64,000 nucleotides of DNA from the NCBI GenBank assembly GCA_963620985.1, contig CAVFCI010000004.1, positions 1 to 64,000 on the forward strand, written 5' to 3'. The number at the start of each line of letters is the position of its first letter. Within the stretch, counting starts at the first letter, position 1. The notes beneath the pieces are model-generated. The model ran no database searches. It was not told the DNA's origin and was given only the letters and a program-made list of their open reading frames with translations. Positions 1 through 7,794 of this stretch are shown here, piece by piece. Source of the DNA: F23-B02 sp963620985 (GTDB lineage Bacteria; Bacillota; Clostridia; Oscillospirales; Oscillospiraceae). Both the position numbers and the translations under genes were made by a program.

Positions 1-66
1 GCTCCCCCGCTGCGCGGATGTCTTCACGCAGCAGCATAGGTTTTTTGACAGTCTGTGCGGCTTACG
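1..66. repeat. Right end of a dispersed hairpin-bounded element
   Basis: The first bases match the right-hand part of the elements at 18564-18784 and 46691-46961: CCCCCGCTGCGCGG, then a CAGCAGCATAGG block, then TTTTTTGACAGTCT. As in those copies it ends in a hairpin, here GCGGC-ttac-GCCGC at 57-70. The left part would lie before the window. Confidence 0.6.
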
Positions 67-284
67 CCGCAATTTTATAACACCTCATCCGTCAGCCTGC
101 CGGCTGACACCTTCCCCTCAAGCTCCGCAAGGGGAAGGATTGGTGCGCAGCAGTTTTTTGAGATGCTGCAACAACACAGCTCCGCGCTCGCGGGACGCGA
201 AACGTTATGATTTATACCAGTGTTTCCGGTCGGGACACCGCAATATGCGTATAAGTAGCTGCGTCAAAGCGCCTCTAAAAAACT
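56..284. repeat. Left arm of inverted repeat flanking the thioesterase gene
   Basis: Read as its reverse complement, this segment matches 1163-1549 nearly end to end once the 162-bp insert in the right arm is removed. Shared landmarks are TTTTAGAGGCGCTTTGA, CATAACGTTTCGC, TTGTTGCAGCATCTCAAAA, CTGCTGCGCACCA, CCTTCCCCTT and CTGACGGATGAGGTGTTAT. The arm carries no gene. It includes the GTCAGCCTGCCGGCTGAC palindrome near 91. Confidence 0.7.
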
Positions 285-340
285 TATGATTTTCTTATAG
301 TATGTTAACAATTGCTTCACCGAAACGCGGACGGGCATGG

Positions 341-368
341 TATAATAAACTATACAAATGTATAGTTT
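341..368 (+). promoter_or_regulatory. Promoter -10 and palindromic operator of the thioesterase gene
   Basis: A TATAAT -10 box lies at 341-346. Directly after it is a perfect 10-bp inverted repeat, AAACTATACA-aa-TGTATAGTTT (347-368), which would cover the transcription start. This is the usual place for a repressor site. The cognate regulator is unknown. The ribosome site GGAGG (371-375) follows immediately. Confidence 0.55.
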
Positions 369-382
369 CGGGAGGATTTGCT

Positions 383-1123
383 ATGAGTGAACTGAAGAAA
401 TTTTCCTTTACACAGACAGTTACGCCCGATCTGTGCGGCAAAGCGCCCAAAATGCAGCCGCCGGCGGCGTTTATGCTGTTCCAGAACGCGGCAAGCCTGC
501 ACGCCGAGGCCATCGGCAACGGCACGGCGGCGCTCGCGCAGCGCGATTGCTACTGGGTGGCGACGCACTCGCGCATAGATTTTTACGACGACGCGAAGCT
601 GATGGATCTGCTCACGGTATCAACGTGGGTAAACCCCGCGAAGCCCAGCGCCGTGCGCGGCTATCGAGGCTACGACATCTTCGCCGGCGACAGGCGCATC
701 GCCGAGGGTCTGACCGAGTGGGTCGTCTTAAACCGCGAGACGGGCTTTGTCCGCTTTTCCGAGTTCGGCTTCCCCGAGGGCTTCGAGTTCCAGGACTATG
801 CCGCCTGCGGAGGAAAACTCCGCCGCTTCCGCGATGAGTTCACCGACGATGAGATGGTCTATACCTTCACCGTCCGCGCCTCGAGCATCGACATTGGCCG
901 CCACATGAACAACGTCGCCTACGTCCGCGCCTTCCTCGACTGCTTCACCGCCGACGAGATCGCGTCCATGCCCGTCAGAACCATGGAGGCGCGCTACATC
1001 ACCGCCTGCATGGAGGGCGAGGAACTGAAAATATACAAAAAGCAGACCGAAGACGGATATCTCCTCGGTGCGCGCCGCGCCGACGGCAAATGCGCCTCCT
1101 TCCTTTTTTTGCAGTCGCTTTGA
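383..1123 (+). CDS. Acyl-ACP thioesterase (FatA/FatB-like)
   Basis: A 246-residue double-hotdog acyl-ACP thioesterase, the type that hydrolyses acyl-ACP to free fatty acid in the cytoplasm. The C-terminal hotdog carries the family signature DIGRHMNNVAYVRAF (about residues 170-184), matching the Asn/His catalytic segment of plant and bacterial acyl-ACP thioesterases. The N-terminal hotdog contains the HSRIDFY strand. The ATG at 383 is chosen because GGAGG lies 7 bases upstream; the frame is open further upstream but that part overlaps the promoter and operator. The gene stands alone between two inverted repeat arms and has its own promoter and operator. Substrate chain length cannot be read from sequence. 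Confidence 0.85.
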   Translation: MSELKKFSFTQTVTPDLCGKAPKMQPPAAFMLFQNAASLHAEAIGNGTAALAQRDCYWVATHSRIDFYDDAKLMDLLTVSTWVNPAKPSAVRGYRGYDIFAGDRRIAEGLTEWVVLNRETGFVRFSEFGFPEGFEFQDYAACGGKLRRFRDEFTDDEMVYTFTVRASSIDIGRHMNNVAYVRAFLDCFTADEIASMPVRTMEARYITACMEGEELKIYKKQTEDGYLLGARRADGKCASFLFLQSL

Positions 1124-1162
1124 CGCACCTACGGATACGTTTATTGCGGTAGCCCGACCGGA

Positions 1163-1549
1163 TTTTTAGAGGCGCTTTGAGGCACCTACGGATACGCTTA
1201 TTGCGGTGACACGGTATCGAAACGCTGGAGAAAACCATAACGTTTCGCTCCCTGTAAGTGCGGAATAGTGTTGTTGCAGCATCTCAAAAGCTGCTGCGCA
1301 CCATGCCTTCCCCTTACGGCATGGTAAGCGCTGACCAAATGGCTGTCATCGTCTGAACGGATAATTTGTGCCCTGATTTAGTCGCATTTTCTTGAAATAC
1401 ACAAAGTATTCCTGCGAAAAAGCGCCGTTATCAGAACCCAAATTCTCTCGCTCAGCCATCTGACGCATTTAATCATCGCTTACCTGAGGGGAGGGTGTCA
1501 GCCGCGAGGCTGACGGATGAGGTGTTATGAAATCGCGGCGCAAGCCGCA
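1163..1549. repeat. Right arm of inverted repeat, interrupted by a 162-bp element
   Basis: Inverted copy of 56-284. A partial extra copy of its inner end (CACCTACGGATACG, TTTATTGCGGT, GACCGGATTTTTAGAGGCGC) precedes it at about 1128-1163. The arm reads CCTTCCCCTTACGG, then breaks at about 1322 and resumes at 1485 with TGAGGGGAGGGTGTCAGCC. The left arm is continuous at the equivalent point. The outer end at 1526-1549 matches the left arm's GCCGC-ATTT-ATAACACC end. Confidence 0.7.
1323..1484. mobile_element. 162-bp MITE-like element, copy 1 (nested insertion)
   Basis: A 162-bp block repeated at 41357-41518 with about a dozen mismatches. It has imperfect terminal inverted repeats: GGTAAGCGCTGACCAAATG at one end and, reversed, GGTAAGCGATGATTAAATG at the other. 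It contains no usable ORF. It sits inside the right arm of the flanking inverted repeat, splitting it cleanly. I see no clear target-site duplication. Confidence 0.65.
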
Positions 1550-1740
1550 ACCTTGTTGAGGTGCGGCAAAGCCGCACAAATCAAATATCATTCGCTCAGT
1601 GAGCGAATACATTCAGCTATCAGCTATCGGCTATCAGCTCTCAGCTGGCGCTTCAGCGCTGCGGTTTCCGCAGCACCCTCGACACCGTGCTGCCGCAATC
1701 ATCGTATAGATACAGCCTCAATGCGCCGGTGAAAAACATT
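1550..1740. other. Gene-free stretch with small hairpins and a short satellite
   Basis: It holds the hairpin GTGCGGC-aaa-GCCGCAC (1561-1577), the palindrome ATTCGCTCAGTGAGCGAAT (about 1590-1608), and an imperfect tandem of CAGCTATC-like 8-mers at 1614-1646. An open frame across it has no ribosome site and no recognisable protein. Confidence 0.5.
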
Positions 1741-1748
1741 AAGAAGAT

Positions 1749-1835
1749 GTTCAAAATGTGAACAAAACGTATAATTTCCCCTTATGCGCTTGCGTGAGGG
1801 GGAATTTTATGCTATCATTTAGCTAACAGTATTAG
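1749..1835 (+). promoter_or_regulatory. Promoter region of the marR operon with palindromes
   Basis: Two -10-like hexamers are visible: TATAAT (1770-1775), just after the palindrome GTTCA-aaatg-TGAAC (1749-1763), and TATCAT (1813-1818), spaced 17 bp from TTGCGT (1790-1795). Downstream of the second lies the perfect palindrome TTAGCTAA (1819-1826) followed by TATTAG, a plausible MarR-type autoregulatory site. Confidence 0.4.
1776..1808 (+). terminator. Terminator-like hairpin in the marR leader
   Basis: A GC-rich stem TTCCCC...GGGGGAA closed by a CTTATGC/GCGTGAG inner stem is followed by TTTT. It lies after the first -10 box and before the second, so it may attenuate the upstream promoter or insulate the operon. 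Confidence 0.4.
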
Positions 1836-1853
1836 ATATCGGAGGCCGATCGG

Positions 1854-2288
1854 ATGGATTACACCGTTCTTGCGGAAAAAATGCTGTCTGTCAGGGCGCA
1901 GCTGAGCCACATGCCTGCCGGAGAGGCGGTCGCGGATGCCAGCGGCGGCGAGTTTTTTGTGCTCAGCCTGCTGCTGCGCTCGGCACCGAGCTGCCCCTCG
2001 GAGCTGAGCCGGAGCATGGGCGTGTCGTCTGCGCGTATCGCGGCGCTTTTAAAGCATCTCGAGCAGAAGGGCTTTGTGCAGCGGCGTACGGATGAGCACG
2101 ACGAGCGGCGCGTTATCGTTTCGCTGACCGGTGCGGGGCGCGAGCTCATATGTAAAAGGCGGCGCGAGGCAATAGAGCGCGTCGCGGCGGCGCTGCGCTC
2201 GCTCGGCGAGGACGACGCAAGGGAATATGTCCGGCTCCAGCAGAAGATGCTCGAGGCGCTGACGGCCTCCAAGGGAATTAAGGAGTGA
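1854..2288 (+). CDS. MarR family transcriptional regulator
   Basis: A 144-residue winged-helix regulator of the MarR family. The helix-turn-helix and wing run from about residue 44 to 92, with CPSELSRSMGVSSARIAALL as the recognition region and the wing motif RRTDEHDERRVIVSLT. Flanking helices would form the dimer interface. GGAGG sits 8 bases before ATG 1854. It is first in a tight operon with the DUF1538 membrane protein and the PII-like protein, so it probably controls them and itself through the TTAGCTAA region upstream. The ligand is unknown. Confidence 0.85.
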   Translation: MDYTVLAEKMLSVRAQLSHMPAGEAVADASGGEFFVLSLLLRSAPSCPSELSRSMGVSSARIAALLKHLEQKGFVQRRTDEHDERRVIVSLTGAGRELICKRRREAIERVAAALRSLGEDDAREYVRLQQKMLEALTASKGIKE

Positions 2289-2358
2289 TAGTATCAGAAA
2301 GTCAGTCAATTTTGAAACCAACCACACGGCGATAGTCGAAAAAACGCGGGAGGCGGCG

Positions 2359-3834
2359 GTGTCGGTGCTGCCGATCGTGGCTATCGTCATCGTGCTGTGT
2401 CTGTTCGTCATGCCCATGCAGGCGGATCTGCTCCTGTGCTTTCTCATCGGCGCACTGCTGATAGTTCTGGGCATGGGGCTGTTCTCGCTGGGCGCGGAGC
2501 AGGCCATGATGCCGATCGGCACGAAGATAGGCACGGCGCTCACGAAGACGAAGAACCTGCCGCTCATACTCGGTGTGAGCTTTCTGCTCGGCTTTGCGAT
2601 AACCGTTGCCGAGCCCGACCTTCAGGTACTCGCGGAGACCGTTCCGCACATAAAAAACAGCGTGCTGCTCATCACCGTCGGCGTGGGCGTAGGCTTTTTC
2701 ATGACGGTGTGCATGATGCGCATACTCAGCGGCGCGAGCCTCAGATGGCTGCTCATCGGCTGCTACGCGCTCATTTTCGCGCTGGCGGCCTTCACCGACC
2801 GCAACTATCTCAGCATAGCCTTCGACTCCGGCGGCGTGACGACGGGACCGATGACCGTGCCGTTCATCCTCGCAATGGGGCTGGGCGTTTCGATGATACG
2901 AAGCGACCGCGCAGCCGAGGCTGACAGCTTCGGACTTGTCGCGCTGTGCTCGGTCGGCCCCATACTATCGGTGCTCATACTCGGATTTTTCTACAAGGAC
3001 AGCGAGGCGATAGCCGGAATAAGCGCCGCGGCCTTTGCCGACACACGCGAGATAGGCGCGGCCTTCCTCTCCGCGATACCGGCGTACATGGGCGAGATGG
3101 CCGTTGCGCTGCTGCCGATAGTCGTGATTTTTCTCATCTTCCAGCTCTTCCTGCTGCGTCTGCACGGCAGGCCGCTTGCGAAGATACTCATCGGCATTGT
3201 CTACACCTATATCGGCCTCGTGCTGTTTCTGACCGGCGTGAACGTCGGCTTCTCGACCCTCGGCGCGTCACTCGGCGCGGCGCTTGCCGAAAGCAGCGCA
3301 AGCTGGCTGCTCATACCGCTGTCGATGCTGCTGGGCTGGTTCATCATCTCCGCCGAGCCCGCCGTCGGCGTGCTCGAAAAGCAGATCGAGCAGGTCAGCG
3401 CGGGCGCTATACCCGGCAAGGCTATAAAGCTCAGCCTCTCGGTCGCCATTGCGCTTGCGATGGGGCTTGCGATGCTGCGCGTCGTGACGGGCATCAGCAT
3501 AATGTGGTTCCTCGTCCCGGGCTACGCGATAGCGCTCGGCCTGTCGTTTTTCGTGCCGGATATCTACACGGCGATAGCCTTTGACTCCGGCGGCGTTGCG
3601 TCAGGTCCCATGACGGCGACCTTCATGCTGCAATTTATGATGGGCGCGTCCATTGCCCTCGGCGGCAATGTGCTCAGCGATGCCTTCGGCGTTGTTGCGA
3701 TGGTCGCAATGATGCCGCTGCTGTCGATACAGGTCGTCGGCGTTATGTTTGAAAAGCGCGCACGGCTCGTCGAGACGGTCGAGGAGGCCTACGGCGACCT
3801 CGAGATCATCGAGCTGTGGGAGGAGGCAGTATGA
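2359..3834 (+). CDS. DUF1538 domain-containing membrane protein
   Basis: A 491-residue polytopic membrane protein with two homologous halves, each carrying the DUF1538 signature: a long hydrophobic segment, AEPDLQVL or AEPAVGVL, and later AFDSGGVTTGPMT (about residue 155) or AFDSGGVASGPMT (about 410). The repeated S-G-G-V-x-x-G-P-M-T loops look like pseudo-symmetric half-sites of a transporter or channel. GTG 2359 has GGGAGG 5 bases upstream. The frame stays open with plausible family-like residues back to about 2290, so translation may begin earlier (see findings). Its stop overlaps the PII-like start (ATGA). DUF1538 proteins have no established substrate. Confidence 0.8.
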   Translation: MSVLPIVAIVIVLCLFVMPMQADLLLCFLIGALLIVLGMGLFSLGAEQAMMPIGTKIGTALTKTKNLPLILGVSFLLGFAITVAEPDLQVLAETVPHIKNSVLLITVGVGVGFFMTVCMMRILSGASLRWLLIGCYALIFALAAFTDRNYLSIAFDSGGVTTGPMTVPFILAMGLGVSMIRSDRAAEADSFGLVALCSVGPILSVLILGFFYKDSEAIAGISAAAFADTREIGAAFLSAIPAYMGEMAVALLPIVVIFLIFQLFLLRLHGRPLAKILIGIVYTYIGLVLFLTGVNVGFSTLGASLGAALAESSASWLLIPLSMLLGWFIISAEPAVGVLEKQIEQVSAGAIPGKAIKLSLSVAIALAMGLAMLRVVTGISIMWFLVPGYAIALGLSFFVPDIYTAIAFDSGGVASGPMTATFMLQFMMGASIALGGNVLSDAFGVVAMVAMMPLLSIQVVGVMFEKRARLVETVEEAYGDLEIIELWEEAV

Positions 3835-4490
3835 ACTACGTCATTTCAATAATCAATCCCGAGGCGCTCGACGCGCTGTGCGCCATATGCTCCGAGCTGC
3901 GGCTGCCGATGACCGTGGTCATGCACGGGCGCGGCACGGCGGTGCAGAGCATGATGGATCTGCTCGGCATCGAGTCGAAGGAAAAACGAGTAGTCTTGAC
4001 CGTCGCCGGCCACGACAAGACCCGCGAGCTCATCGACGCACAGCGGCGCAGACTGCATCTCGGCGTTCCAGGGCATGGCATCGTCATAGCCGTGCCGGTA
4101 AAAAGCATTGGAGGAGGAAAGGCCTTGGCATATCTTAATCAGGACAGCAAAAACGTAAAGCAGGCAGCGCCCGCGGGCTTTGCCTATGAGCTCATCGTCG
4201 CAATAACCAACGAGGGCTGCACCGACATGGTCATGAACGCAGCCCGCGCTGCCGGTGCGCGCGGCGGCACGACCCTGCACGGCAAGGGCACCGGAGAGAA
4301 GGACCCGAGGTTTTACAATATCACCCTCGCCGACGAAAAGGAGGTCGTGCTCATCCTCGCCACCGCCGCGCAGAAGTCGGAGATCATGACCTCCGTCGTC
4401 GCAAAGGCAGGCCCCGACACCGAGGCCGGCACCATAGTCTTCTCCCTCCCCGCAACCGAAGTCGCAGGCTTCGGGCTTTTGGAATCGTGA
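3831..4490 (+). CDS. PII-like protein with two ferredoxin-like repeats
   Basis: A 219-residue soluble protein made of two PII-like halves (about 1-100 and 115-219). The second half ends in the typical PII beta-strand EAGTIVFSLPATEVAGF and carries GARGGTTLHGKG in the T-loop area. PII proteins bind nucleotides and small effectors and gate membrane transporters. The start at 3831 overlaps the stop of the DUF1538 gene by four bases, so the two are translationally coupled. The likely role, inferred, is gating of the DUF1538 protein. Canonical GlnB uridylylation motifs are not evident. Confidence 0.75.
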   Translation: MNYVISIINPEALDALCAICSELRLPMTVVMHGRGTAVQSMMDLLGIESKEKRVVLTVAGHDKTRELIDAQRRRLHLGVPGHGIVIAVPVKSIGGGKALAYLNQDSKNVKQAAPAGFAYELIVAITNEGCTDMVMNAARAAGARGGTTLHGKGTGEKDPRFYNITLADEKEVVLILATAAQKSEIMTSVVAKAGPDTEAGTIVFSLPATEVAGFGLLES

Positions 4491-4600
4491 TTTTAGAGGC
4501 GCATTAAGTCTGCACCTATACGGTGATCGCGTCAGCACGGTATCGAAGCAATGGAGGAAACAAGTATGTTTCGCGCCCCGTAGGCGCATAGCCGGAACTA
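4491..4600. repeat. Third copy of the inverted-repeat arm family
   Basis: Starts right at the stop of the PII-like gene: TTTTAGAGGCGC, then GCACCTA-ACGG, CACGGTATCGAAGCAATGGAGGAAAC, and GTTTCGC-CCC. It matches 1166-1265 in the same orientation but is more diverged. It has no coding content. Confidence 0.55.
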
Positions 4601-4620
4601 AAATTCAATATCAAATGCAA

Positions 4621-4658
4621 AACGAGAGCGTAGGCTTAAAATCTATGCTCTCGTTTTT
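4621..4658 (+). terminator. Rho-independent terminator of the marR operon
   Basis: AACGAGAGCGTAG pairs with CTATGCTCTCGTT across a 9-base loop, followed by a T run. Confidence 0.8.
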
Positions 4659-4721
4659 CGACCTCACATCATTGACTAATGCACAGTTGCGCTAACAAAA
4701 CGGAAAACCTGCGCTTGTCTA

Positions 4722-4751
4722 TTGAAAAGCAGGGGGCTTGTGTGGTACTAT
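4722..4751 (+). promoter_or_regulatory. Promoter of the ATP-grasp/moaA operon
   Basis: TTGAAA (4722-4727) and TACTAT (4746-4751) with an 18-bp spacer, about 65 bases before the start codon. Confidence 0.45.
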
Positions 4752-4814
4752 TATTCAGCAAAATAATGCAAACAAGCGCGATTATGATCATATACAGACA
4801 TGGGAGAAGCAACA

Positions 4815-6836
4815 GTGAAACTATGGAGAAAGCTTAAAAAACTTATAAAGAGAATGGTCAGAAGACTGTTCTTCAGCAAAGCCGAGTATAAAAGATTCAA
4901 AAAGACCGAGACCTTTCAGCTCCTGCGGAGCATACTTATAGACAGGTATTTCATCCGCGACATCAAAAAGGGCGAATATGCCACGGTGCGGGCAAAGAAG
5001 ATGAACTACCGGCTCGAAAAGAAGGGAGCGCTGACCGACGAGTACAAGGAGGCGCTGCTGGCCAAGGTCTTTGAAAAGCAGCACGGCTATAAGATAAACT
5101 TCCGCGACCCGCAGACCTTCAATGAAAAGCTCATGTGGATGAAGGTCTATTATCAGGAGCCGCTGATCACCAAATGCTGCGATAAATTCGCCGTCAAGGA
5201 CTATGTGGCGAATGTGATCGGCCCAGAGTACGCTGTGCCGACGATAAAAAGCTGGACAAACGCGGGACAGATAGATTTTGACGAGCTGCCCGACAGGTTC
5301 GTGCTGAAGGTAAACTGGAGCAGCGGATATCTCAAGATCGTCAAGGATAAGTCCGAGCTTGACGAGGATGCGACCCGCCGCCAGTTTGCCAAGTGGATAA
5401 AGCCGTACAGGAACTCGTACTACCAGACCTTCAACTGGGGCTATAAGAATATGCCCCCAATCATATTCGCCGAGGAATACCTCGAACAGGCAAACGAGCA
5501 GGTATACGACTATAAATTCTTCTGCTTCAATGGCAGGGTGGACAGCCTCTTCATTGCAACCGACCGTCAGGACAAGAGCAGACCCACGACCTTCGACTTT
5601 TACGATGCCGACTTCAAGCCCCTCGATATAACCTACGGCGGCCACGCGCACGTCAAAACTCCGCACGAAAAGCCCGCCAATTTCGAGAAGATGAAGGAGC
5701 TTGCGGCAAAGCTCTCCAAGCCCTTCCCCTTTGTCAGAGTCGATTTTTACGACCTCGGCGACAGAGTATATGTCGGCGAGATGACCTTCTATTCCGGCGG
5801 CGCACTGCTTTCCTTTGAGCCTGTCGAGTGGGACAAGATATACGGCGACAAGATACGTCTGCCGGACAAGGTGCTCCAGAACACAGAGGACTATTTCGAC
5901 CCGCTCTCGCCCAAGGAGGCGTACATGATGGAAAAGCGCATAACGCCGGTGATGCAGCGCATGTACTGCATGCAGAAGGCCTATGCGCAGATGGGCTACC
6001 TGCCCGATCTTGACGAGCCGAAGAGCTTCAACGAGAAGATAATCTGGCTCGCGCTCAACTATAAGCACCCCGATATAAGGATCGCGGCTGACAAGTTCGC
6101 CGCCAAGGAGTACATAGCCTCACGGATAGGCGGGGAATATGTCGTGCCGCTGCTGGGCGCGTACAAAGATGTGGCTCAGATAGACTTCACGGCGCTGCCG
6201 AATAAATTCGTTGCAAAATCAAACTGCGGCTGGGGCAGCGATCAGGTCATCATGGTCACGGATAAGAGCACCTACTGCATCGACCATCTGAAGGTCATGA
6301 TGACGACATGGCTGTATCCGTGGTGTACCTACTACTATCAGAATATGTGCATCACCGACGAGAAGATCGAGCCGATGATAGTCATCGAGAAGCTGCTTGA
6401 GAGCGAGGAGGGCGGCAGCGTTGACGACTACAAGTTCTACTGCTGCAACGGCGAGCCCAGATTCGCGCTCGTTGTCAGCGACCGCAAGGCGAGGGCGCAG
6501 ACGCGCACCTTCGTCGATATGGACTGGAACTGCATCCCCGTCATGCGCAAGGGCAAAAAGACAGCCGCTCACCCGAAAAAGCCCGCAAGGCTCAAGGAAA
6601 TGAAGCGCCTATGCCGGAAGCTTGCCAAGGATTTCCCGCTTGTCAGAATAGATTTTTACGAGGTCAACGGACGTGTGTATGTTGGCGAGCTCACCTTTAC
6701 GCCGGGAATGTTCCTCGGCTTCAAGCCTATAGAAATGGATTACAAGCTCGGCGAATACCTCGACCTGAGCGCATATCTCAACGCGCCCGCTCACACGGCG
6801 CAGGACGAGGACAGGAGCTTATCACAGGTAAAATGA
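4815..6836 (+). CDS. Tandem TupA-like ATP-grasp protein
   Basis: A 673-residue protein with two tandem TupA-like ATP-grasp units (about 80-365 and 400-655). Each unit has the block FNEKLMWM or FNEKIIWL, then CDKFAVKDYV or ADKFAAKEYI, a lysine-bearing strand DRFVLKVNWSSG or NKFVAKSNCGWG, and a terminal VRVDFYDLGDRVYVGEMTF or VRIDFYEVNGRVYVGELTF. Proteins of this family occur mostly in polysaccharide and teichuronopeptide gene sets and are thought to form amide bonds on cell-wall polymers. GTG 4815 is preferred because GGGAG lies 8 bases upstream; the in-frame ATG at 4800 lacks a ribosome site. The stop overlaps the moaA start (ATGA), an odd pairing of functions. The N-terminus is strongly basic. 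Confidence 0.75.
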   Translation: MKLWRKLKKLIKRMVRRLFFSKAEYKRFKKTETFQLLRSILIDRYFIRDIKKGEYATVRAKKMNYRLEKKGALTDEYKEALLAKVFEKQHGYKINFRDPQTFNEKLMWMKVYYQEPLITKCCDKFAVKDYVANVIGPEYAVPTIKSWTNAGQIDFDELPDRFVLKVNWSSGYLKIVKDKSELDEDATRRQFAKWIKPYRNSYYQTFNWGYKNMPPIIFAEEYLEQANEQVYDYKFFCFNGRVDSLFIATDRQDKSRPTTFDFYDADFKPLDITYGGHAHVKTPHEKPANFEKMKELAAKLSKPFPFVRVDFYDLGDRVYVGEMTFYSGGALLSFEPVEWDKIYGDKIRLPDKVLQNTEDYFDPLSPKEAYMMEKRITPVMQRMYCMQKAYAQMGYLPDLDEPKSFNEKIIWLALNYKHPDIRIAADKFAAKEYIASRIGGEYVVPLLGAYKDVAQIDFTALPNKFVAKSNCGWGSDQVIMVTDKSTYCIDHLKVMMTTWLYPWCTYYYQNMCITDEKIEPMIVIEKLLESEEGGSVDDYKFYCCNGEPRFALVVSDRKARAQTRTFVDMDWNCIPVMRKGKKTAAHPKKPARLKEMKRLCRKLAKDFPLVRIDFYEVNGRVYVGELTFTPGMFLGFKPIEMDYKLGEYLDLSAYLNAPAHTAQDEDRSLSQVK

Positions 6837-7792
6837 TCGACGGATACGGCAGAAAAATCGAATATCTGCGCATGTCGGTGACCGATGCCTGCAATCTGCG
6901 CTGCGCCTACTGCATGCCGCCGGACGGAATGAAGGAGTGCCCCTGCCGCACGGCCATGAGCGCGGACGAGTTTATCGAGATAGCGCGTGAGGCTGCCTCG
7001 CTCGGCATGAAAAAACTGCGCATAACGGGCGGCGAGCCGCTGGTCAGAAGCGATATCCTGCCCCTCGTGCGCTCTCTTGGCAGCATCGCCGGTATCGGGG
7101 ATATGAGCCTGACGAGCAACGCGACGCTCCTCGCTCCTATGGCGCGGGAGCTTTTCGACGCGGGCATACACAGGATAAACATAAGCCTCGACACGCTCGA
7201 TGCCGCAAAATACGAAAAAATAACGCGCGGCGGACGGCTCAAGGACGCTCTTGACGGCATACATGCGGCGCTGGAGGCCGGTATGAGCCCCGTAAAGCTC
7301 AACACGGTGCTCATAGGCGGCTTTAACGACGATGAGATAGTCCCTCTGGCGGAGCTGACGCTCAGATACCCCGTGCAGCTGCGCTTTATCGAGCTCATGC
7401 CGATAGGCGATACCAAGGGCGAGTTTGACGAGCGGGCGTATCTGCCTGCCGGTGCTGTTCCGGAGCGCCTGCCGCAGCTTGCGCCGGTGCAGAGCGAAAG
7501 GCACAGCGTTGCACGGCTGTACAGACTGCCAGACGCGAAGGGCGAGATAGGGCTCATAAGCCCGCTGAGCAATCATTTCTGCGCCGAGTGCAACCGACTG
7601 CGCCTTACCGCCGACGGCTGCCTGAAGCCCTGCCTGCACTCCGCCGAGGAAATACCTGTGCGCGGCCTGCACGGACAGGAGCTCAGGGACGCGATACTCA
7701 GAGCCGCAGCGCACAAGCCGGAAAAGCACGTCGCGCTTTCCGCTACCGAGCGCAGCGAGGCAAAACGAAGCATGTACCGCATAGGAGGCTGA
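6833..7792 (+). CDS. moaA: GTP 3',8-cyclase MoaA
   Basis: A 319-residue radical SAM enzyme that converts GTP to 3',8-cyclo-GTP, the first step of molybdenum cofactor synthesis. The N-terminal cluster motif is CNLRCAYC (about residues 21-28) and the SAM-binding GGEP follows at about 65. The C-terminal 4Fe-4S ligands appear in CAECNRLRLTADGCLKPC (about 250). The protein ends in the conserved double glycine (RIGG). ATG 6833 overlaps the preceding stop. Other moa/moe genes are not in this window apart from the MOSC protein next door. Confidence 0.93.
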   Translation: MIDGYGRKIEYLRMSVTDACNLRCAYCMPPDGMKECPCRTAMSADEFIEIAREAASLGMKKLRITGGEPLVRSDILPLVRSLGSIAGIGDMSLTSNATLLAPMARELFDAGIHRINISLDTLDAAKYEKITRGGRLKDALDGIHAALEAGMSPVKLNTVLIGGFNDDEIVPLAELTLRYPVQLRFIELMPIGDTKGEFDERAYLPAGAVPERLPQLAPVQSERHSVARLYRLPDAKGEIGLISPLSNHFCAECNRLRLTADGCLKPCLHSAEEIPVRGLHGQELRDAILRAAAHKPEKHVALSATERSEAKRSMYRIGG

Positions 7793-7794
7793 AT

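Noticed and set aside
1517..1732. Small open frame downstream of the inverted repeat
   Set aside because: It lies in repeat and hairpin sequence, has no ribosome site and no protein-like composition.
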